From a virus: DNA of 32,035 bases. Location: positions 1-32,035 of the IMG/VR virus record IMGVR_UViG_3300007734_000575; one strand, written 5' to 3'. Below, piece after piece: positions 15,339-23,800 of the stretch (position 1 is the stretch's first letter; each line of letters starts with the position of its first letter). Both the position numbers and the translations under genes were made by a program. The notes below the pieces were generated by a model. That model was not told the origin of the DNA. It was given only the letters and a program-made list of their open reading frames with translations, and did not search any database.

Positions 15339-15977
15339 ATGGCACAAGGCGGAACTGCAGACCATCCAAATACTAGAAGTACTGGTGTTAAGAGGTCTAC
15401 TATTTATCCAGCAAAAAATCCTGTTGTAGCAACAGTTGCTGGTCCTTCGACTACTGGTATTACCCAGCCACCAGTACAACAGCCAAGTTTTAATATAAAC
15501 CCTAGTGCAAGTGTTGGGCAAAATATTCGTTCTTCAGATGTTTATGGTGCAAAAAATTATTCTACTCCTTGGGCTGATGCTAACGCTTCAGCACAAGCAA
15601 TTGCTGCTGCTGCGTTGGGTCAGCCTTCTGCTTTTCAATCTGGTGTAAGAGGTGTTGGTGGTTCTGGTTCTGGTGCCGCTGCTGGACCAAAGTATGGTGA
15701 TGTGACTGACAGAATGAAAGTTACCGAAAATGCTAGACAATTTGGTATTTCAACTGCAGCAGACAAAGCACAAAACGATATAGTAAATGGCTTAAATCAA
15801 GCACAGTTTGATTTACAGGTAGCGACTACTGCTCAGGGTCGTGCTGACGCTAAAGCAAAATATGATGCTTTAAAAAATTATTATGATTCTGGTCAGTGGA
15901 AATCTGGTTACGACAAGTTAAACACTATGTACAGACAACTACAATACTGGTGTTACTGGTCTTCAAGGTACATATGA
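15339..15977 (+). CDS. 5' part of a frameshifted virion protein gene
   Basis: This frame encodes 212 residues of a Gly/Ala/Asn-rich protein. Its last thirteen residues (QLQYWCYWSSRYI) are unlike the rest. The +1 frame, open from 15922, continues with matching composition (TDNYNTGVTGLQGTYDRSQS) straight into the next open frame at 16012, which has no good start signal. A single +1 shift near 15930 would join them into a product of about 452 residues. No recognised slippery sequence or homopolymer lies there, so a true mutation or a single-base assembly error is likelier than programmed frameshifting. Probable role: internal or ejection protein. Confidence 0.65.
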   Translation: MAQGGTADHPNTRSTGVKRSTIYPAKNPVVATVAGPSTTGITQPPVQQPSFNINPSASVGQNIRSSDVYGAKNYSTPWADANASAQAIAAAALGQPSAFQSGVRGVGGSGSGAAAGPKYGDVTDRMKVTENARQFGISTAADKAQNDIVNGLNQAQFDLQVATTAQGRADAKAKYDALKNYYDSGQWKSGYDKLNTMYRQLQYWCYWSSRYI

Positions 15978-16011
15978 CCGTTCTCAATCAAATCTTAATG
16001 CTGGATATAAT

Positions 16012-16698
16012 TTGGCTCAAGGTTTAACAGACCAGGGTTATGCTACTTTACAAAATTATTTGCAACAGAATCCAAATAATGCTTATGCTGGTCTTCAGCA
16101 ACAGGTTCAGTCTGTTGCAAATCCAATGGAACAGTTTCTAAGTGCTTATGGTGTGAGCGGTCAACCTGTTCAAGCACAAGTTGCTGCAGAGCAGTTGGCT
16201 GGTCAGCAGGGTGCTGGTGCGTTTAATACGTTGGCAGATATTTTAAATCGTAATTCACAGCAGTCTAATTCTTCTCGTATGGCTGAGATGCAGATGGCTC
16301 AAACTATGGCTAATGCTGGTTTGGGTGCTAATCGTGCAAATTATCAGGCACGGAATGCCGAGGCTCAGGCGCAGGCTTTGGCACAGTTGCAACAGCAGTT
16401 GGCTCAGAATCAGTTTGGTGTTCAACAGAATCAGATGCAGGCTGGTGATGCTGCTCTTCAAGCCATTCTTAATGCTACGGGTGACTTCGGTAATGGTGTT
16501 CCAGCAACTGGTGGTATTGGTAACGGTGGCACTGGTAACGGTGGCACTGTTTATAATGACCTGGTAGAACGTAATCCTGGACCCGTTAGTGGCATTGATG
16601 AATCTACACGGGTTCCAGAAGTTACCCCAGATATTCTTGAAGCATTACAAAGAAGTTTGGCTGGAATGAATTTCGGTCAAGGCTTCCTGACTCGATAG
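16012..16698 (+). CDS. 3' part of the frameshifted virion protein gene
   Basis: The frame is open from 15922 to 16698, but its first possible start codon is a TTG at 16012 with no Shine-Dalgarno. It is Gln/Asn/Ala-rich and helical (RMAEMQMAQTMANAGLGANR; AQAQALAQLQQQLAQNQFGV), with a short Gly repeat GNGGTGNGGT. Composition continues that of the upstream frame at 15339, so I treat the two as one protein of about 452 residues broken by one base. Independent expression from TTG cannot be excluded. Its end is followed by a leader motif and then the next gene. Confidence 0.6.
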   Translation: MAQGLTDQGYATLQNYLQQNPNNAYAGLQQQVQSVANPMEQFLSAYGVSGQPVQAQVAAEQLAGQQGAGAFNTLADILNRNSQQSNSSRMAEMQMAQTMANAGLGANRANYQARNAEAQAQALAQLQQQLAQNQFGVQQNQMQAGDAALQAILNATGDFGNGVPATGGIGNGGTGNGGTVYNDLVERNPGPVSGIDESTRVPEVTPDILEALQRSLAGMNFGQGFLTR

Positions 16699-16721
16699 TA
16701 ACGAAAGCGACTATTGGTATG
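16698..16721 (+). promoter_or_regulatory. second copy of the GTAAC-N8-CTATTGGT leader motif
   Basis: GTAAC at 16698-16702 and CTATTGGT at 16711-16718 directly precede the ATG at 16719. Spacing is the same as at 11917-11940, while the eight intervening bases differ (GAAAGCGA versus AATTCAGT). GTAAC overlaps the final TAG stop codon of the upstream gene. Function unknown. Confidence 0.4.
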
Positions 16722-17894
16722 GCTCCGCAACCAATTGACCCACGATATGGCACCCCACAACAAATGGGTTTAAGTTGGGAACAATTCCTTCCTTATATTG
16801 CTATGGCAAACAATAAGAAGGGTTCTATGAACTCTGATATATCTACATTGTTTGACCCACAGTTTGGCATTATGTCTAACTCTTATACAGAACCTTCTCA
16901 AATGTCCGACCAACAAATTGAAGATTTGTATGGTCGTACCACTTCGGCAATTAGACAATCTAGTGACCCACACTTACAGGGTATTTTGTCTGATATACAA
17001 AATGGCAAAAGTGCTTTTGAAATAAAACAGGCTGTAATGAATGGTGTTAACAGTGGTGTAATTAAAAGTGCAGATGGAACTGGAAAAGAATATACAGATT
17101 TGGTTGATGAACTTTTTAAAGAAAGTCAAACAATCAATGAAAAGAAATTTGCCCAAGCAAATCAACAGGATATTTATGAGAAGGCTGGTCTTCCAAATCC
17201 AAATATGGGATTTGACCCACAACAAATGTATCCAAAGTCTTTTAGTCCCATTGATGAAGGTGTGGCGCAATCCAAGCCTGGTACTGATGCTGCGTTGTCT
17301 GCAATTAAAGCAAAATATGATGCTATTACTCAATCACAAATTGTTAACCCTAAATCAGAATCTAAATCTATTGATTTTTTTATAAAAAATCTTGGTACAA
17401 AAACTGGTGGAAAAAAGGTTCGTTCCCAACAGGAAGCAAATCGTCTGAGTGTTCTTGCTCAAAGAATTAAAGATACTGCTGCTGGTAAGTATGTTTATTC
17501 TGAAGTTAATCCTGATGGTTCTGCGAAGGTTTATCAAAAATCAGATTTGCCTAAACTTATTGCACAACTTGAACAAGAAAGCGGATACAACCTTGATATT
17601 GGTGGTTCCCCTACTTTGAAAGATACAGCAAAAGTTAAAAGCAAAGATAAGTATATTCAGGACGCCAATCAACAACTTGAGATGGAACGTGCTGGTGGTG
17701 CTGCCAAACAGTTGAAATCTACTTTTGACCCTGGACATGTTGCTATTAATCCTTTTGATAAAGCGGCAATGGCAGAACATGTTAAACAATTAGTTTCTCA
17801 GAAAATTTCTGAAGGACTTGCACAACGAGGAGAAACACCATTTAATTTGGCGATGCTACAACGGGCTTCTTTGAATAAATCTTCTAAAGGATAA
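16719..17894 (+). CDS. internal virion protein candidate
   Basis: The product has 391 residues, polar and largely helical, rich in Lys, Gln, Asp and Ser, with no signal peptide or membrane helix. Notable segments are SWEQFLPYIAMANNKKGSMN near the start, EANRLSVLAQRIKDTAAGKY in the middle and EHVKQLVSQKISEGLAQRG near the end. It precedes the giant protein by two bases after its stop and is probably co-translated with it. By position it belongs to the DNA-ejection or virion-interior set. It starts at an ATG abutting the CTATTGGT leader motif. No enzymatic motif is seen. Confidence 0.6.
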   Translation: MAPQPIDPRYGTPQQMGLSWEQFLPYIAMANNKKGSMNSDISTLFDPQFGIMSNSYTEPSQMSDQQIEDLYGRTTSAIRQSSDPHLQGILSDIQNGKSAFEIKQAVMNGVNSGVIKSADGTGKEYTDLVDELFKESQTINEKKFAQANQQDIYEKAGLPNPNMGFDPQQMYPKSFSPIDEGVAQSKPGTDAALSAIKAKYDAITQSQIVNPKSESKSIDFFIKNLGTKTGGKKVRSQQEANRLSVLAQRIKDTAAGKYVYSEVNPDGSAKVYQKSDLPKLIAQLEQESGYNLDIGGSPTLKDTAKVKSKDKYIQDANQQLEMERAGGAAKQLKSTFDPGHVAINPFDKAAMAEHVKQLVSQKISEGLAQRGETPFNLAMLQRASLNKSSKG

Positions 17895-17896
17895 TA

Positions 17897-20800
17897 ATGG
17901 CTTCTCAACAAGATTTGTTGGCAAACCTGCAAGCGTTAACCCAGCAGGCACAGGGTGGTATTCCACGCATGGTTGCTCCTACCTCTAGGACCAATGCACC
18001 AGTTTCCACTGCAAGAAAATTTTCTAGTTCCCCCGGTCTGACTGATATGTATGGTGGTCAACAACAGAATGCGGCTGGTGTAAAAACTTCTGTTGGACAA
18101 AATAAGTTGAACGCAACTGCAAGGGTTGCTTCTGCAAGATATCCAGGAATTACGGAACAGGTTGCTTCAGCGAAGGCTGGGCAACAAAAACCTAGTGGTG
18201 CTCTTGGTGTTCTTGCTGGCGTACTGGATAACCCTATTGCCAAAACTGTGCTTGCTCCTTTGGCAGTTATGGATTATGGTCGTCGTGCAATTATTTCTGG
18301 TGTTCGTGAAACCATAGATTTGTTGGATACAGATAAGAATACTAAAGCAAGTATTGGTGATTGGTTTAAACAAACCAAAGACCCCACATATGGTTTTGGT
18401 ACAGCGTTTCCAATGTCTGGAAAACTTGGAAGAGTTGTTGGTTTAGTTGGCGATTTGGCTCTTGACCCTATTAACTGGTTGACTCTTGGTGCTTTTATTC
18501 CAGAAGACCTCGCAATTCAGGGATTGCGAGAAGGGGCACAAGTTGGTGCACGAATTGCTGTAAAAGATTTGGCTGAGGCTAGTGCACATGAGTTGGCTTC
18601 ACTTGGACCTTCACAGTTAATCAACTTGCAGCGTGCCGCTGCAGTTGAAGAAAAAATTGCTTCTGCTGGTGTTAGTGCAAGAACTCTTCTTGGTAAAAGG
18701 TTGGCTAATACTTGGCAAGGTAAAACAAAGTTGGCTGCATTAGTTGACCAACTTGGTGGAAGTGCTGAACTCGTACAGGCTGTTGGTAAGAATGGTCGTC
18801 GTGCCATGAGGGCTGGTATTGACGGTACCGAAGAGGGTATCCGGATGGCAGAAAAACTTGGTTTAGGTAAATCAGGTTTGTATGTTCATGGAACAAAATT
18901 TAGAGTTCCATTTTCTGGTCCTATTGCAGATGTGCTTGAAACTGGTTTGGCTAGAACTAAGGGAACTCTTTTGAGGAGTGCTCCTATTGATTGGTTGGCT
19001 GAACATTTTATTGCTTCTGGAACCAATCAGCAACGAGCGATGCGTGAGTTGCGTCGTGGTTTAACTACAGGCAAGATGATGATTGATGGTGTTGAGAAAC
19101 CTTTGTCTGCTGAGGTTGCTCGTTATGCTGTTCGTTTGCATGGTATGGATTCTATTGCTCGTGGTATTGAAGAAGCGGCTAAAGATACTTATGCAAAACG
19201 TTTGCAAAATATGTTTAATGATTTTCCAGAAATTAAGGAAACAAAAGATACCCTGTATCAGTTTTTAGATTCTGCTCCAGAAAAATGGACTAGACCAATG
19301 ACTGATGTTGAGCAACGTGCTTATGACAAAATAAAGCCTTTGTGGGAACAAATGCACGGAGAAGTTGAACAAGCATTTCAAAAAGTTGACCCAAATTTTA
19401 CTCTTAATCGTTTTGAAAACTATTTGCCTCACATGATGACGGATGATGCAAAAAATTATATTGGCAAGCGCTCTTCTCAGTATGCAGAAGAGATTCGTCA
19501 ATATTTAAAAGTCAACATGACTGACCCTTCTGCTTCTTTCAAGAATCGTGGTTTGGTTAAGGATGCAATGTTTTTTGGTGAAAAACTTACTGCAGATGAT
19601 GTTGCTCAGGGTGTTAGTCGTTTGAATGAAATTGCTAGGTCAAAGGGTTTTGCGGGAAACTTTTTTGAAACAGATATGGAAACCATATTTAAAAAATATG
19701 GTGAACATTATGCATCTTCAATGAGCAACGCAGAGTTTATGCGTCTTGCCAAAGAGGGTGGAATTCTTGCTGAAGCAAAACAAATGGGTAATGTCAGTAA
19801 GGAGTGGTTGGGGCAACAAGCAAAATATGCTGAGTCATTGCGCACTGGTGTTAGTGCTTCGCATAAAGAAATGGCTCTTCGTGCCAAAGAAGCCATTAAA
19901 ACAATTAATGAATACATGGATGCTCTTCGTGGAAACGCAACTGGTAAAAATGCTGGTGGTCTTAAATATGAAGTCAAGGCACTACAAAAAATTCTTAAAA
20001 AAACTGGTACACCTGAAGAAACTTTTGCTGCTTTAACTGCTGCAAAAGAAGCACTCGTTGCCGCCCAAAAAGAAAGTCTTTCTTCTTGGGCTAACTATGT
20101 TAATGCTCTCGACAACGCAAGCGTAATTGTTCAATCAATGCAGGCACAGGTAGATAAAGTTGATAATGCCATCAATGAAGTGTTGAAGGAGATTGACCGT
20201 GTTGGTACTGATTATGCGCAAAACATTTCTAGAATTGGCGCACCTCTTGCGGAGGATGCTAGCCAAATAGATTCTGTTATTGGTAAAGCATTGGTTGATA
20301 ATCCAATGGGCATGGGTGAGCAGATATCTTATGATGATTTGATTAAGTCTTTGGATGCAAAGATGGGTGCTCTTGATGAGCAGTTAAGTTCTCTCACTTC
20401 TTCTTGGGATAGGTCTTTGGCCGTAGAGAATGTTGTGAATGATATTATTGATGGAAAAATTAAATTAGATGACCAATGGCATGTTTCTAGTTCCGACACT
20501 GGTGTTTCGGATTCTTTGCATGAAGCAATCTATGGTGAGATGGATGTAAAAAAACCTAAAGTTCTTGCTCAAATGAATAGAAGAAATATTTCCGCTATTT
20601 GGGATGAAGCAAATCTTACTCCTGAGATGAGAGTTATTAAATCAATCTTTGACCCAGAAGGAAAAATTACTTCTACTCGTTTGGGTCAGATTGGTCTTGA
20701 CGATACATATGTATCAAAAGTTGTTAATGGCAAAAGGGTCTATACGTCTGAAGTAAAGACTCGTGGTATTTATAGTCGTATTGCTTCCGGTACTACGGAA

Positions 20801-23800
20801 GCAAATAACATAACCGAACTGCGTGAGGCTGGTGTTTGGTTGATTGTGCGTGATACTTTGCATGACCCAGAGTATGCAAAATTAATTGCTAATGGTTTAA
20901 AAGACACAAGCACATCATTGGAGAAGGCTACATATAATCGTTATCAAAACTTGCAGGAGTTATTGTTACAGGCTCATGCAATGGGTGATTATAATTTTTC
21001 TACAAAAAGTGCAACTATTACCAATGGCATTGAAAGAACTCAAGCACAGATTTCTGGTCTTGAAGATAACCTGCAAGAAGTTATTGCTAGGTGGGAAACA
21101 GGTGAATCCCTGTTTCCATCTCAGGCAGAATACGATAGGGCCGTTAATGCTACAAGAGTAAAAATAGATAAACTACAGCAATCAATTATTAGACAGACAA
21201 AGGGATTAGATAAGTATCAGCAACTTGCTGTTTCAACTGCGACTACACCTACTGGTTATCGAGACCTTGTTTCTGATTTGGCTTCTGGTGTTCAGGAGTA
21301 CTATTTGCATAGGGAGACCACTCTTCATTTTAATCGTGCGATGCAAACGGCAGATACAATTGATATTGTATTGCCGTTGGAGTTGTGGAATACAACTTTG
21401 GCTGAGGTTGCAAAACCTTTGCTTTCTTCAAAAGTTGCATATAAGAAACAACTCGTAGAAGCACAACAAGTAATATCAGATTTGCAAGAAACTATAAACA
21501 AGACTGGTAACAATATTTCTGATGCAGAAATATTGACAATTCGTGAACGTCTTCTTGCTACGGAACAAACATCTTTGCGAACAAAAACTGTATCTAATGC
21601 AAAAAGACGCAATACACGTTTGCAGGGTTATTCAAATTTTATTTCCACAGAAGAAGCAGGAACATGGGGTCCGCAAAAAGAAAAAATTCTTGGAGAACTA
21701 TTATCTGGAGTTACAAATCAGTCTGAAAGAGATGCAATTCGCAAAAAAGTACTTGAACAAGTAGTTGAAGTTCCTAGTGTTGATGGTGCACAAACTGTAG
21801 TTAAGGGAACAAAAAATAGGGTTCGTGTTATTGAACGTGCCGGCGAGTGGGGACCACAAAAACAAAGACTTTTTGACGCAGAACTATCTCAATCAAATAA
21901 CATTGACAACTCTATTGTGTTTCGTGAAGAACTAGCAAAGATTTTTAGAGCAGAACGCAAAGTTGGTAAAAGTGGAAAAGTATTGGCAGATTCTGCACAC
22001 ACAACAGAAGAACTTGCTTTGTTGCGTAAAAAAGAATTGTTGGATAATCATTTTCCAGAACTTCGTTCTGTTTGGATTAAGTCAAGAACCTCTCAACGTG
22101 ATATCCTTTTCTACAAACACCCTAAAGCATTTGAACTTGAAAACAATGTAATTGCAGCATTGCAGGATTTAGGTCTGCAGTCCGACCTGCAAGCATCTAG
22201 GGGTGCCAGAAGAGGTGCACGTTCTCTTGTTCTTGGTGGAACTGGAGAAGCGATACTCGAGGGTATGTCCGTTGTTGGTCAAAGTGCCGAACAGCAGGCT
22301 GCAACTATTGCTGGAAAATATCGCAGTCGCATTCGTAGTGCTATTAATAAATTGGAAAGAGAAGTTCTCAAAAAAGAAACAGAATTGGCAAATCCAAAAG
22401 GAAATTTAACAACTAATGTTGGCGATGTATTACGTCAAGAAGTAAAAGAAAAAAAGGTTCGCATCACAGAACTTGCTAAACAGTTTGACGAAATAGACAA
22501 AGAGGTTGTCGTAGATAGAAAATTGGCGGCAGAACAATTAAAGAAACTTCAAAGTCAATCTAATATTCGAGCAGCAAAAGGTAGTCTAAAAAAACTTATT
22601 GACAATGGCGACCAATATGGTTATGCAAAATTGATTGGTCAAATTTTAACAGAAGGTACAAGTGATTCTGCTGTTGCTACATCAAGAAGGTCTTTGGCAA
22701 ATTTCTTTTCAGAAATTTTGGGTGGAGATACAAGTTACTATCTTCCAACTCTTGGTAGAAGAGAAAAAAGAACTATTAGTGAAGTGGATTCTTTTTTTGG
22801 TAGGACAACAAGAAAAATTGATAGTCATATAGTTGGTTTGAAGACTCTTGTTAATGACACTAATCTTCCAACAAATAAAATGTTGGAAGGTGTAGCCGGA
22901 GAAGTTGGAACAAGTGGAAGATATATACCTGGTAGTTGGCTTATGCGAATAGAACTTCGTGGTGCAGAAGGTATGGCTTCTGCCCTAGAAGAACATGCAA
23001 ATAGATTATTGACAGCAGTTGAAAATGTTAAAAGAAATCCTGTTGATATTAGACTTGCGGAAAAGCGTTTGGCTACCGCTCAACGTGCAGGAGTTCGTTT
23101 GCAGGCACAGATTGATGCTATGGCTGCAACACCAGACTTTGTGCGTGCACAGACAAGGTTGTCGGAACATCAAGTGATAATGGCTTTGGCTGGTGCTGAT
23201 ACCAAGGTTGCTGAGATGTTGGGTTTTACTAAATTTGAAATTGATTCTTTGTTTGATGAACCTTTGCGTCAAACCGATGTTCTCGGTTTGCGCAGGCAGG
23301 AAAAACAGTTAACATTCGAGCGTAATCGTTTGATGGCACAGCGTGAAAGAGTTGTTAAGTCACGTGGAATGTACGAAGCACGACAGATGCCTGTTGAGGC
23401 AAAATTGGTTGAGGTTGAAAATTCTTTGTTGGATGTTCAAAAGCAACTTATGGAGCATGAGAGTCGTGGTTCTGCTTTAGAGAAGTTGGGTTCTTTAACT
23501 AGGAATCTTGAGGACAGTAATTTACAAAAACAAATTGCTGCAGAGTCTGGTGTTGAAATTAAGTTTGCAACAGATGCACCAGTTGCTACTACTGGAACAT
23601 ACACAAATCCTCCTGCTGGAGAATTTAGACTGGAATCTACTGGTTCCAAAACTAGATATGCTGCTGAACCAAGCAGAAAACTTTCCTATACTCCTTCTGA
23701 GTTTATTAATCTTTTGTCCGACTATGGTGATAATCCGGTTTTGGAAAAAGTTGCAAATTCACGAAAAGCAAAACTTGTTAAAGCATGGAATTCTAGCAAT

